The notes beneath the pieces are model-generated. The model was not told the origin of the DNA. It ran no database searches and saw nothing but the letters and a program-made list of their open reading frames with translations. A program made the translations under genes and the position numbers. Shown piece by piece: positions 6,373-13,902 of a stretch of DNA of 14,811 bases. This DNA comes from Burkholderiaceae bacterium. Lineage in GTDB: Bacteria; Pseudomonadota; Gammaproteobacteria; Burkholderiales; Burkholderiaceae_C. The DNA is taken from assembly GCA_023268425.1 (NCBI GenBank), contig JALRFN010000424.1, positions 1-14,811 on the forward strand, in the 5' to 3' direction. Each line of letters starts with the position of its first letter. Positions within the stretch are counted from its first letter, which is position 1.

Positions 6373-6842
6373 TGACCACCCGGCTGTTGTTTGTCTGCAT
6401 GGGCAACATTTGCCGCAGTCCCACCGCCGAAGGCGTGTTTGCGCATTTGGTCACGCAGGCCGGTTGCGCCGATCAATTCGAGTTGGACTCGGCGGGCACG
6501 CACGACTACCACGTGGGCCATGCACCAGACCCCCGAGCCCAGGCCCACGCCGCGGCCAAGGGCATCGACATCAGCCACTTGCGCGCGCGCCAATTGACCG
6601 AAGCCGACTTCGAACATTTCGACCGCGTCTTGGTCATGGACGACCACAACTGGAAGGCCGCTCAGGCCTTGGCGCCCATCGAGTACCGCTCGCGCATCCA
6701 CCGCCTGACCGAGTACTGCCAGCGCTTCAAAGCCATGAACGTGCCCGACCCTTACTACGGCGGTGACGCGGGTTTTGCGCGGGCCATGGATATCATCGAA
6801 GACGGCTGTCGAGGCCTGCTCGATGACTTGAAACCCGCTTAG
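6372..6842 (+). CDS. Low-molecular-weight protein-tyrosine phosphatase
   Basis: Cytoplasmic phosphatase of the LMW-PTP (arsenate-reductase-like) fold, 156 residues. The N-terminal P-loop CMGNICRS starts at Cys9, the nucleophile, with Arg15 binding phosphate. The general acid loop DPYYGG begins at Asp126. STAGT-type DSAGTHDYHVG at 39-49 is also typical. In bacteria such enzymes often oppose tyrosine kinases of exopolysaccharide export, but no kinase or polysaccharide genes are here, so a stand-alone role is more likely. The start overlaps the apaG stop by one base, with no good Shine-Dalgarno sequence, so it probably depends on apaG translation. Confidence 0.94.
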   Translation: MTTRLLFVCMGNICRSPTAEGVFAHLVTQAGCADQFELDSAGTHDYHVGHAPDPRAQAHAAAKGIDISHLRARQLTEADFEHFDRVLVMDDHNWKAAQALAPIEYRSRIHRLTEYCQRFKAMNVPDPYYGGDAGFARAMDIIEDGCRGLLDDLKPA

Positions 6843-6846
6843 GAAA
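6841..6846 (+). promoter_or_regulatory. Ribosome binding site of the crotonase-family gene
   Basis: AGGAAA, overlapping the tyrosine phosphatase TAG stop, lies 4 bases before the ATG at 6851. It supports that start and tight coupling. Confidence 0.55.
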
Positions 6847-6850
6847 CCCC

Positions 6851-7630
6851 ATGCCCCTGTCCCCCGCTCAGCCCCCTTTGATTGATGTGTCTGCTGAAGG
6901 GGTGGCGCAAATCACCTTGCGTGCGCGTGGGGCCTTGAACATCGTCGGCTCGCCGGAGCTGGAGGCCTTGACCCAGGCCGTGCACGACTTGAGCGGTCGC
7001 CCAGAGCTCAAGGTGCTGATCCTGCGTGGTCAAGGCGATGGCGCGCTGATTGGCGGCGCCAATTTGGAAGAAATGGTCGCCTTAGACCGGGTCAGCGGCC
7101 AAGCCTTCATCCGCCGTTTGCGTGAGTGCTGCGAAGCCTTTCGCCGCTTCCCGGCCCCTGTGATCGCACGCCTGCCGGGCTGGTGCTTGGGCGGCGGCTT
7201 GGAGGTCGCCATGGCTTGCGACTTGCGCGTGGCGGCAGCGGACGCGCAATTTGGCATGCCTGAAGTCAAAGTCGGCATCCCTTCGGTGATTCATGCCGCC
7301 TTGATGCCCCGGCTGATTGGCCAAGCCCGCGCGCGTTGGTTGCTGTTGACGGGGGAGTCCATCGACGCGGCCACCGCCTGGTCTTGGGGCTTGGTCGATC
7401 GCGTCGTGCCCCCCGCCGAGTTGGATGCCGAGGTGGCGCGGTTGGCACAAAGCTTGGCCACCATGGGCCCGGCGGTCTTGCGCCAACAAAAGCGCTTGCT
7501 GCGCGAGTGGGAAGACCAAGGCGTGGACGTGGCCATCAACAACAGCGTGGCCGAGTTTGGCGCGGCTTTTGACACGGGTGAGCCGCAGCAGCACATGGGG
7601 GCGTTTTTGAGCCGCAAAAAGCCACGCTGA
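6851..7630 (+). CDS. Enoyl-CoA hydratase/isomerase (crotonase) family protein
   Basis: Crotonase-fold enzyme, 259 residues, the usual length. The oxyanion-hole segments are LIGGANLEEM at 67-75 and GWCLGGGLEVAMACDLR at 110-126. Glu118 and Glu138 (in GMPEVKVGIP) match the two catalytic glutamates of rat mitochondrial enoyl-CoA hydratase, so hydratase activity is plausible. The adenine-pocket segment usually read as AGADI is changed to GGANL. The 5' region before residue 30 is short. It lies 8 bases after the tyrosine phosphatase gene and 15 before the deaminase gene, so co-transcription is likely despite unrelated functions. The exact acyl-CoA substrate is unknown; another crotonase reaction (isomerase, hydrolase) is possible. 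Confidence 0.9.
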   Translation: MPLSPAQPPLIDVSAEGVAQITLRARGALNIVGSPELEALTQAVHDLSGRPELKVLILRGQGDGALIGGANLEEMVALDRVSGQAFIRRLRECCEAFRRFPAPVIARLPGWCLGGGLEVAMACDLRVAAADAQFGMPEVKVGIPSVIHAALMPRLIGQARARWLLLTGESIDAATAWSWGLVDRVVPPAELDAEVARLAQSLATMGPAVLRQQKRLLREWEDQGVDVAINNSVAEFGAAFDTGEPQQHMGAFLSRKKPR

Positions 7631-7634
7631 ATTC

Positions 7635-7639
7635 AGGAG
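7635..7639 (+). promoter_or_regulatory. Ribosome binding site of the deaminase gene
   Basis: AGGAG six bases before the ATG at 7646, in the 15-base gap after the crotonase gene; it fixes the start. Confidence 0.65.
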
Positions 7640-7645
7640 CCAGCC

Positions 7646-8671
7646 ATGTCAAGCCCACACCATCCCTCGCTTTGGCAACGCGTGGCCCAAGCGCCCAAGG
7701 CCGAGCTGCACGTGCACATTGAAGGCACATTGGAGCCTGAGATGGTGTTTGCGCTGGCCCAGCGCAATGGGGTGCGATTGCCTCACGACTCGGTGGAGGC
7801 CTTGCGTGCGGCCTACCGCTTTGACGATTTGCAAAGCTTCTTGGACTTGTATTACGCCTGCGCGTCGGTCTTGCTCACCGAGCAAGACTTTCACGACATG
7901 GCGATGGCCTATTTCGAGCGCGCCGTGGCTGACCACGTGGTGCGCGCCGAGGTGTTTTTTGACCCGCAAACCCACACCGCGCGCGGTGTGCCCATGGCCA
8001 CCGTCATCAAAGGCCTGCAAAGCGCGGGGCAAGCGGCGCAGGCGCGTTGGGGCCTCAGCGTCGATTGGATTTTGTGTTTCTTGCGCCACTTGAGCGAAGC
8101 CGACGCCTTTCAGACTTTGGCTGAGGCTTTGCCGCACCGCGAGGCCTTCATCGGTGTGGGCCTGGACTCAGGCGAACGCGGCAACCCGCCGAGCAAGTTC
8201 ACGCAGGTGTTTGCGCGTTGCCGGGCCTTGGGCTTGCACATCGTGGCCCACGCCGGCGAGGAGGGCAGCTCGGCTTACATCGACCAAGCGCTGGACCTTT
8301 TGCAGGCCGAGCGCATCGACCACGGCGTGCGCTGCACCGACGACCCGGACTTGGTGCGGCGCTTGGCCCGCCAAGGCACACCGTTGACCGTTTGTCCTCT
8401 GTCCAACACCAAGCTGCGGGTGTTTGATCAGATGCGCGATCACAACTTGCCTCACTTGTTGTCGCAAGGCCTGTGTGTGATGGTCAACTCAGACGACCCC
8501 GCTTATTTCGGTGGCTACGTCAACGACAACTATCGCGCCTTGATGGACGCTTTTCCTGATCTGGACGCTGCGTCCATGCACCAACTCTTGCGCAACAGTT
8601 TGACGGCGAGTTTTGCGCCGCAGAGTCAACAAGCCGAATGGCTGTCGGCGCTGGATGCGGCGTTTGCCTGA
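7646..8671 (+). CDS. add: Adenosine deaminase family protein, probably adenine deaminase
   Basis: Zinc amidohydrolase of purine salvage, 341 residues. Metal and catalytic residues are in place: His22 and His24 in LHVHIEGT, His202 and Glu205 in AHAGEEG, His226 in RIDHGVR, and Asp283/Asp284 in NSDDPAYFGG. The opening KAELHVHIEGTLEPE (18-32), SFLDLYY at 64-70, FFDPQTHTARG at 104-114 and NSDDPAYFGGYV are what I remember from bacterial adenine deaminases of the adenosine-deaminase fold (such as the Pseudomonas enzyme). True adenosine deaminases typically read HLDG at the first motif. I therefore favour adenine to hypoxanthine plus ammonia as the reaction. The symbol add is the database family name and does not settle the substrate. 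It is the last gene of the plus-strand run and converges on the acyl-CoA dehydrogenase gene. Confidence 0.92.
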   Translation: MSSPHHPSLWQRVAQAPKAELHVHIEGTLEPEMVFALAQRNGVRLPHDSVEALRAAYRFDDLQSFLDLYYACASVLLTEQDFHDMAMAYFERAVADHVVRAEVFFDPQTHTARGVPMATVIKGLQSAGQAAQARWGLSVDWILCFLRHLSEADAFQTLAEALPHREAFIGVGLDSGERGNPPSKFTQVFARCRALGLHIVAHAGEEGSSAYIDQALDLLQAERIDHGVRCTDDPDLVRRLARQGTPLTVCPLSNTKLRVFDQMRDHNLPHLLSQGLCVMVNSDDPAYFGGYVNDNYRALMDAFPDLDAASMHQLLRNSLTASFAPQSQQAEWLSALDAAFA

Positions 8672-8703
8672 AGGCAGCTTGCAACGCCGCACCAGCGGCT
8701 TCG

Positions 8704-8744
8704 CGCTTGGGTCGCCCGTGGTGGGGGGCCCTCAGACCCAAGCG
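8704..8744. terminator. Inverted repeat at the convergent deaminase / acyl-CoA dehydrogenase ends
   Basis: Perfect 10-bp arms CGCTTGGGTC (8704-8713) and GACCCAAGCG (8735-8744) around a 21-base G-rich loop. The right arm encodes the last residues of the acyl-CoA dehydrogenase, and its stop lies in the loop. A smaller GCCGC / GCGGC hairpin sits at 8686-8699. Without a T tract, this is a possible two-way terminator or 3'-end stabiliser. Confidence 0.4.
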
Positions 8745-10444
8745 ATGTGATCGATCGGGCCTTCGCTGCGCCCGGGGGCCCACAGCACGTCCAAGTCCGT
8801 CTCGCGGTTGGGGGCCAAGGGGTCTTGGGGCAACAGGCGGTGCTTGAGCACCAGCTGCGCCAAGACCATGCGCCGGGGCGATTGCACCTGATGTGCTTCC
8901 CAGCCCATGGCCACGGCGGTGCTCAAGTGATAGAGGGCAGAGCCGACGCGTCGCGCTTGCGCGGCGTCTTTGCCCTCCGCCGCGCTTTTGGCCATGGCGC
9001 TGACGCGGCTCAGCAGCGCATCGAGTTGGGCGCGCACCTGGGGGTGCCAAGGCGTGGCGTCGAGTTGGTTTTGGATGTGGGTTTGCCACAGCGGCAGTGA
9101 GCCTTCGCGTTGAATGGCGCGCAGCACGTCCAAGGCCACGATGTTGCTGGTGCCCTCCCAGATCGAGCCCAGGTGCGCGTCGCGCACCAAGCGGGCGTCT
9201 GACCACTCTTCGATGTAGCCGCAGCCGCCGCGCACCTCCATGGCGTCGCCGGTGACGCGGCGTGCGTCGCGGGTGGCGCGGAACTTGATCAGCGGGGTGA
9301 ACAAACGGGCCAAGGCGTAGGCGTCACGGTCGCCTTGGTCGGCTTGGCGCAGCACTTCAGCGGTTTGAAACATCATGCTGCGGGCTTGTTCGGCGCGCAC
9401 CATCAATTTGGCCAATTGCACCTGCATCAGCGGCATGTCGATCAGCCGCTGTTGGAAGGCTTGGCGTTCGCGCGCGATGAACAAGGCCTCGGCCACGGCC
9501 CGGCGCATCAAGCCGGCCGCGCGCATGCCGTTGGACAAGCGCGAGTTGTTCACCATGTCGGCCATTTGCACAAAGCCTCGGCCGCGCTCGCCGACCAGCC
9601 AGGCTTTGGCGCCCTCGAAGCGGATCTCGCCGCTGGCCATGGAGCGCGTGCCCAGCTTGTCTTTGAGGCGCACGATGCGGTAGGCGTTGGCTTGACCGTT
9701 GGGTAAGACGCGCGGCAGCAAAAACAGGCTGACGCCTTTCATGCCGCTGGGGTCGCCTTCGACGCGCGCCAACATCATCGCCAGTCCTGCGTCCGGGTTG
9801 GAACAAAACCATTTGTCGCCCGTGATCAAAAAGGCGCCGGGCTCATCGGGGTCAGGGCGGGCCAGGGTTTCGGTGGCCGCCACGTCTGAGCCTGCGCCTT
9901 GTTCGGTCATGAACATCGCGCCTTGCGTCAAGCCGTCGAGGTCTTGCGTGGTCAAGTCGTCGAGATAGCGCGCCACCAAGTCGGGTGCGGCGAACTTGCG
10001 CAGGGTGCGCGTCAGCGAGTCGGTCATGGACAGCGGGCAACACAGGCCAAACTCGGCTTGCACCAGCAAGTAGCTCAGGGCGTATTTGGCCGCTGGCGGC
10101 ATGGGCTCTGGCCAGCCCAAGACCCCGGCGCGGTGCGACATGGCGGCCAGGCCATAGTCGCCAAAGGCGACTTGCTCCAGGGCTTGGTAATCGGGGTGTT
10201 TGATGATGCGCTGCACGTCCATGCCTTGGCGGTTGCGCGCCTCCAGGGTGGGCGGGTGGCGGTCGGCGCTGCTGGCCAGCGCGTCGAGCTCACCGCCGAC
10301 GCGCGCGCCCAGGGCCTCCAGGTGGGGCTGCAGGTGGGCACTCAAGGCATCGCCCAAGTAAAGCTTCAGCAAGGGGGCGAATTCGCTGTCTTCGGTGTAG
10401 GCGTTGACGCCGGCGCGATCGGGGATGGGGTGCGATGTGCTCAT
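8732..10444 (-). CDS. AidB-like acyl-CoA dehydrogenase
   Basis: FAD-dependent acyl-CoA dehydrogenase, 570 residues, longer than the roughly 380-400 of ordinary family members and near the 541 of E. coli AidB. The long N-terminal part (1-170) and the AidB-type C-terminal extension (about 450-570) fit that subgroup. Signatures include MFMTEQGAGSDVAA at 177-190, GDKWFCS at 209-215, RLKDKLGTRSMASGEIRF at 259-276, and MEVRGGCGYIEEW at 402-414. IWEGTSNIVALDVLRA at 428-443 also fits. E. coli AidB belongs to the adaptive alkylation response and binds DNA, but ada and alkB are not visible here. The upstream transporter genes point instead to acid or acyl-CoA catabolism; I cannot decide. The ATG at 10444 lies 54 bases after the MFS stop, with no clear Shine-Dalgarno sequence. 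Confidence 0.92.
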   Translation of the reverse strand: MSTSHPIPDRAGVNAYTEDSEFAPLLKLYLGDALSAHLQPHLEALGARVGGELDALASSADRHPPTLEARNRQGMDVQRIIKHPDYQALEQVAFGDYGLAAMSHRAGVLGWPEPMPPAAKYALSYLLVQAEFGLCCPLSMTDSLTRTLRKFAAPDLVARYLDDLTTQDLDGLTQGAMFMTEQGAGSDVAATETLARPDPDEPGAFLITGDKWFCSNPDAGLAMMLARVEGDPSGMKGVSLFLLPRVLPNGQANAYRIVRLKDKLGTRSMASGEIRFEGAKAWLVGERGRGFVQMADMVNNSRLSNGMRAAGLMRRAVAEALFIARERQAFQQRLIDMPLMQVQLAKLMVRAEQARSMMFQTAEVLRQADQGDRDAYALARLFTPLIKFRATRDARRVTGDAMEVRGGCGYIEEWSDARLVRDAHLGSIWEGTSNIVALDVLRAIQREGSLPLWQTHIQNQLDATPWHPQVRAQLDALLSRVSAMAKSAAEGKDAAQARRVGSALYHLSTAVAMGWEAHQVQSPRRMVLAQLVLKHRLLPQDPLAPNRETDLDVLWAPGRSEGPIDHIAWV

Positions 10445-10498
10445 GCAGCCATTGTTGAAGCGCAGGCTGTGGGGCGCAGCCGCTTGCGCGACGCTGGT

Positions 10499-11773
10499 TT
10501 AGGCTTTTGCTGTGGCCGTGTTGGCTTCGGTGGCGCTGCGCAAAGAGGGCATGAACCAAAACGGCAGCAGACCGCACAAGGCCAGGCCAATGGCCATGGC
10601 AAACGAGGCGTTGTAACCCAGGGTCCAATCGTGCAGCCAGCCGGACGCGTAAGAGCCCATGGCGCCGCCCAAACCCAGGCCAGTGGTCATGGCGCCGTAA
10701 ATGCCGCTGAAGCCCTTGCCTGCGAAAAAGCGTGCGGCCACGGTGGCCACCATGGGGCCGCGTGCGCCTTGGTTGCTGCCAAAAAACAGCACGAAGCCGT
10801 AGACCCAAATCAGGCGTGGGTCCACCGCCACCACAGCGAGAGAGACGATGCCCAAGATGGTGCTGGAGTAAGACAGGGTGGCGGCGCGGCGTTCGCCCCA
10901 GCGCCGGGCAATCCAGCCCATGCCCAGCATGCCCACCACCGAGAGCGTGCCGGTCAAGCCATAAGCCGTGGCCGCGGCCAAGGGGTCGATGCCGTGCTCC
11001 ACCAGGTAGGCCACGCATTGCGGCACCACGGCGTATACGCAAGCCGTGGTGAAGAAAAACACGCCAAACAAACCCCAAAACGCGCTGTGTTGCCAGACGT
11101 TGCTCAGGCTCCAATCGGCGCCAGATTTAGACGGCGGCGGCTTGGGTGCTGAGCGAATGGCGGCGCTGCCTTCACTCATGCGCCGCATGGGCAGCACGGC
11201 AATGAACAAAGGCACAAACACCCACATCAATCCAGCGAGGCTGAGGTAACCGTTTTGCCACCCCCAGCGCCCCACCACCCATTGCAGGCTGGGCACGATG
11301 GCCAGCATGCCCAGCCCCATGCCCGCGTAGACGACGCTCATGACCGGAGAGAGTTCGCGGCGAAACCAGCGCGAGATCAAGGCCGACGCGGTGACCATGC
11401 CCAAACAGGCCATGCCGATGCCTGAGCTCAGGCCAACCAAAACGTAAAACTGCCACAGTTCAGTCATTTGGCTGGCCAAGCCAAAGCCTGAACCCAAGGC
11501 CATGGTGCCGATCAACCAAGTCGCGCGCAGCCCCAAGCGGTCAAAGATCATGCCGACAAAGGGCGAGACCAAGCCGTAAGCCAACATGTACACGGCGTAG
11601 CCCAGTGAAATTTCAGCGCGCGTCCAGCCAAAGGTCTCGCTCAGCGGCAGCACAAACACCGCAAAGGCGTCGATCATGCCGCGCGCCAAGGCGTTCATCA
11701 GCAGCGCCAGTGCGGCCACGCCCAAGGCAAAGCCTTGGAACTCTGAAGTGGGGATGTTTTGGGGGTCGTTCAT
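10499..11773 (-). CDS. MFS transporter, oxalate/formate-antiporter or monocarboxylate-like
   Basis: Inner-membrane secondary carrier of the major facilitator superfamily, 424 residues with about 12 hydrophobic segments in two halves joined by a polar loop (near residues 198-222, rich in Ser, Pro and Lys). The motif-A loop between helices 2 and 3 reads GMIFDRLGLRATW. The N-terminal ARGMIDAFAVFVLPLSETFGW and GYAVYMLAYGLVSPF pattern resembles carriers of the OFA/monocarboxylate group, so a small organic acid is a reasonable but unproven substrate. The ATG at 11773 is the likely start; a TTG two codons upstream would lie inside a hairpin. The start codon directly abuts a 15-bp hairpin and lacks an exposed Shine-Dalgarno sequence. 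It stands between the TRAP operon and the acyl-CoA dehydrogenase, on the same strand. Confidence 0.9.
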   Translation of the reverse strand: MNDPQNIPTSEFQGFALGVAALALLMNALARGMIDAFAVFVLPLSETFGWTRAEISLGYAVYMLAYGLVSPFVGMIFDRLGLRATWLIGTMALGSGFGLASQMTELWQFYVLVGLSSGIGMACLGMVTASALISRWFRRELSPVMSVVYAGMGLGMLAIVPSLQWVVGRWGWQNGYLSLAGLMWVFVPLFIAVLPMRRMSEGSAAIRSAPKPPPSKSGADWSLSNVWQHSAFWGLFGVFFFTTACVYAVVPQCVAYLVEHGIDPLAAATAYGLTGTLSVVGMLGMGWIARRWGERRAATLSYSSTILGIVSLAVVAVDPRLIWVYGFVLFFGSNQGARGPMVATVAARFFAGKGFSGIYGAMTTGLGLGGAMGSYASGWLHDWTLGYNASFAMAIGLALCGLLPFWFMPSLRSATEANTATAKA

Positions 11774-11808
11774 ACGCAAAAGGGTGACGAAGTGTCACCC
11801 TTTTGCGT
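11774..11808 (-). terminator. Perfect 15-bp hairpin touching the MFS start codon
   Basis: Arms ACGCAAAAGGGTGAC (11774-11788) and GTCACCCTTTTGCGT (11794-11808) with a 5-base loop. The ATG of the MFS gene follows without a gap on the minus strand. A run of four T lies inside the stem, not after it. It could end TRAP transcripts, or mask the ribosome site of the MFS gene. Confidence 0.6.
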
Positions 11809-11816
11809 GTGGGTGG

Positions 11817-11840
11817 CTGTCTCGCCGGTGAGCGAGACAG
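11817..11840 (-). terminator. 9-bp hairpin after dctM
   Basis: Arms CTGTCTCGC and GCGAGACAG with a 6-base loop, 5 bases past the dctM stop. There is no T tract. Together with the hairpin at 11774-11808 it makes a tandem pair ending the TRAP operon. Confidence 0.45.
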
Positions 11841-11845
11841 TAGGG

Positions 11846-13159
11846 TCAGAAGTTGCCCATTTGCTCAGGGATCCAGGTGATGATGCCCGGGAAGGCCAGG
11901 AACAAGGTCAGCGTGATCACGTCAGCGATCAAGAACGGCGCTGCGCCTCGGAACACCGTGGCCGTGGGGATGTCAGGCCGAACGGCCGAGACCACAAAGC
12001 AGTTCAAGCCAATGGGTGGTGTGATCAAGCAAACCTCGGCCATTTTGACGACCACGATGCCAAACCAGATCGAGTCGTAGCCCAGCGCCATGACCGCGGG
12101 GTAGACCACCGGCAGCGTCAGCAGCAACATGCCAATGGCGTCCATGAACATGCCCAGCACCGCGTAAGCCAGCAAGATGCAAATCATGATCACCACAGGC
12201 GGGTAGGGCAGGCTGACCACCCAGTTGGCAAAGTGCTCGGGTAGGCCGGTGAAGCCCAGGAAGCGCACAAAGCACAAGACACCCCAGATCAGTGAAAAGA
12301 TCATCACCGTCATCTTGGAGGTCTCCAGCAGCGCGTCTTTCAGCGCACTGGCGCGCATGCCACGCATCAAGGCCATGACGAAGATCACAAAGGCACCCAA
12401 GGCACCCGCCTCGGTCGGCGTGGCCCAGCCCATGTACATGGCTGTGAAAATGATGACGACCACAATCAACACTGGCGCCGCACCCGGCAGCGACTCGATG
12501 CGCTCTTTCCAGGTGTAGCCCTTGATGGGGCGACCCAGTTCGGGTTTGATGTTGCACATCACCACGACGATGGCGGCGTAAACGATGGCCGAGACGATGC
12601 CGGGCACAAAGCCAGCCAACAGCAGCTTGCCCACCGACTCCTCCACGATGATGGCGTAGATGACCAAAATCGCGCTGGGTGGAATCAAGGCCGCCAGCGT
12701 GCCGCCCACCGCCACCACCCCAGCGGCCAAGCGCGGGCTGTAGCCGTACTTGAGCATGTCGGGGATGGCCGTGCGTGCGAACACCGCCGCAGTTGCGGTC
12801 GAGGCACCAGAGACCGCCGCGAAGGCCGCTGCGGCAAAGACGGTGGCCACCGCCAAGCCGCCCGGCACCCAGCCCAGCCACTTGCGTGCGGCATCAAACA
12901 GCGCTTGGGTGATGCCCGCGTGGAAAGCCAAGAAGCCAATCAAGATGAAGATGGGCAGCACCGACAAGGCGTAGCTGACCGACTTGGAGTGCGGGATGGT
13001 GCCGATCATGCCGGCGCCAGCGTCCCAGCCAATGATGGAAACCAAACCCAGCAAGCCAACGGTGGCCGCCGCGATGTAGACCCGCACACCAGCGAGTACC
13101 AGCACCAACAGCGCCAGCACGCCAATCAGGCCTTGGACGTCAGGGGACAAATCGCTCAT
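11846..13159 (-). CDS. dctM: TRAP transporter large permease subunit DctM
   Basis: Large membrane subunit of a tripartite ATP-independent periplasmic transporter, which imports a substrate with sodium-ion symport together with DctQ and the binding protein. It has 437 residues, near the family norm of about 430, with roughly 11-12 hydrophobic segments. Family signatures are clear: LPIFILIGFLAFHAGI at 68-83, AAVSGASTATAAVFARTAIP at 114-133, and GGTLAALIPPSAILVIYAI at 152-170. GMFMDAIGMLLLTLP and ITPPIGLNCFVV follow near the end. The ATG at 13159 overlaps the dctQ stop (ATGA) and follows GGAGGG by 8 bases, so the start is secure; the open frame to 13360 is a shadow. Related carriers move C4-dicarboxylates, keto acids or aromatic acids; the substrate here is unknown. 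Confidence 0.95.
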   Translation of the reverse strand: MSDLSPDVQGLIGVLALLVLVLAGVRVYIAAATVGLLGLVSIIGWDAGAGMIGTIPHSKSVSYALSVLPIFILIGFLAFHAGITQALFDAARKWLGWVPGGLAVATVFAAAAFAAVSGASTATAAVFARTAIPDMLKYGYSPRLAAGVVAVGGTLAALIPPSAILVIYAIIVEESVGKLLLAGFVPGIVSAIVYAAIVVVMCNIKPELGRPIKGYTWKERIESLPGAAPVLIVVVIIFTAMYMGWATPTEAGALGAFVIFVMALMRGMRASALKDALLETSKMTVMIFSLIWGVLCFVRFLGFTGLPEHFANWVVSLPYPPVVIMICILLAYAVLGMFMDAIGMLLLTLPVVYPAVMALGYDSIWFGIVVVKMAEVCLITPPIGLNCFVVSAVRPDIPTATVFRGAAPFLIADVITLTLFLAFPGIITWIPEQMGNF

Positions 13160-13818
13160 TCTGAAAGCCCTCCGGCCATGGGGTTGGTTTGTTGGTCCAG
13201 CGCTTCTTTGCGCGCTTGTTCTTCGATGCTTTCGGGCACGTAAACACCCACCGGAGTCGCGTTGGGGTTGAAGGTCAAGCGCAAATGCCCCAAGAACTGG
13301 ATGAACAAGCGCAGCCACAGCAGCGCAAACGACACCGGCACGATGAGCTTGGACGGCCACACGGGCAGCTCGGCGTCAATCGTCGAGTCGCCCGAGGTGT
13401 AAGAGCGCACCGTGTGCTCCCAGCCAAACCAAATCATCACGCCAATGACAAACAAGGCCACGACCAGCGCCAAGGCCTCCGCGATTTGCTGACCGCGAGG
13501 ACCGAGGTAGCTCAAGCCCAGTTCCATGCGGACGTGGCCACCGAGGCGTTGGCAATACGCGATGCCCATGAAGGCAAACATGGACATGGCGAGTTCGACG
13601 ATGTCGATGTAGCCCCAAACGGGCATGTGAAACACGCTGCGGCCAACGATTTGGACCACGCCCAAAATCATCAAGACCAAGATGCACAAGGCAGCCAGAA
13701 AATTGAACACCGTCTCCGCAGGCGCGAGCCAACGGTCAAAGCGATCGAGCAAACGACCCAGGGGGTCGTGCACGGGTCCGCGTTGGGGTGCGGATGTTGT
13801 GGAGGTTGGAACACTCAT
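13156..13818 (-). CDS. dctQ: TRAP transporter small permease subunit DctQ
   Basis: Small membrane subunit of the TRAP transporter, 220 residues with four hydrophobic segments (about 36-56, 70-88, 112-132 and 157-177), the DctQ topology. Conserved features include ILGVVQIVGRSVFHMPVWGYIDIVELAM (around 51-78) and AYCQRLGGHVRMEL at 87-100. Both tails are long and polar: a Ser/Thr/Pro-rich N-terminus and an acidic C-terminus from about 190. The ATG at 13818 is preferred over an upstream one at 13863, which would put the start inside an intergenic hairpin. It overlaps dctM by 4 bases. Confidence 0.92.
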   Translation of the reverse strand: MSVPTSTTSAPQRGPVHDPLGRLLDRFDRWLAPAETVFNFLAALCILVLMILGVVQIVGRSVFHMPVWGYIDIVELAMSMFAFMGIAYCQRLGGHVRMELGLSYLGPRGQQIAEALALVVALFVIGVMIWFGWEHTVRSYTSGDSTIDAELPVWPSKLIVPVSFALLWLRLFIQFLGHLRLTFNPNATPVGVYVPESIEEQARKEALDQQTNPMAGGLSE

Positions 13819-13831
13819 GGTGGTGGGCTTC

Positions 13832-13886
13832 GCAAAAATAAAGCCCGGCCCAAAAAGGGGCACATCCCTTTTTGGTGTTGCCGGGC
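13832..13886 (-). terminator. Long terminator-like hairpin between dctP and dctQ
   Basis: Outer 7-bp stem GCCCGGC / GCCGGGC (13843-13849 with 13880-13886) and inner 10-bp stem CCAAAAAGGG / CCCTTTTTGG (13850-13859 with 13866-13875). There is a 6-base loop and a 4-base bulge on one side. On the minus strand it is followed directly by TTTATTTTTG. It has every feature of an intrinsic terminator, yet dctQ begins 14 bases beyond, so it probably acts as a partial terminator or mRNA stabiliser that favours dctP over dctQM. Confidence 0.75.
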
Positions 13887-13902
13887 AACAGGGACGACTG
13901 AC

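Noticed and set aside
8718..8731. G-rich run as a possible quadruplex
   Set aside because: It has one long G run but not four separate G tracts, so it does not fit a standard quadruplex pattern.
9899..11152. 417-residue plus-strand open frame
   Set aside because: It is antisense to the acyl-CoA dehydrogenase and MFS genes, with shadow-type composition rich in His, Gln, Gly and Ala and no domain pattern.
13819..13863. Upstream ATG at 13863 for a longer DctQ
   Set aside because: It would start inside the intergenic hairpin and add residues unlike the family; the ATG at 13818 is better.
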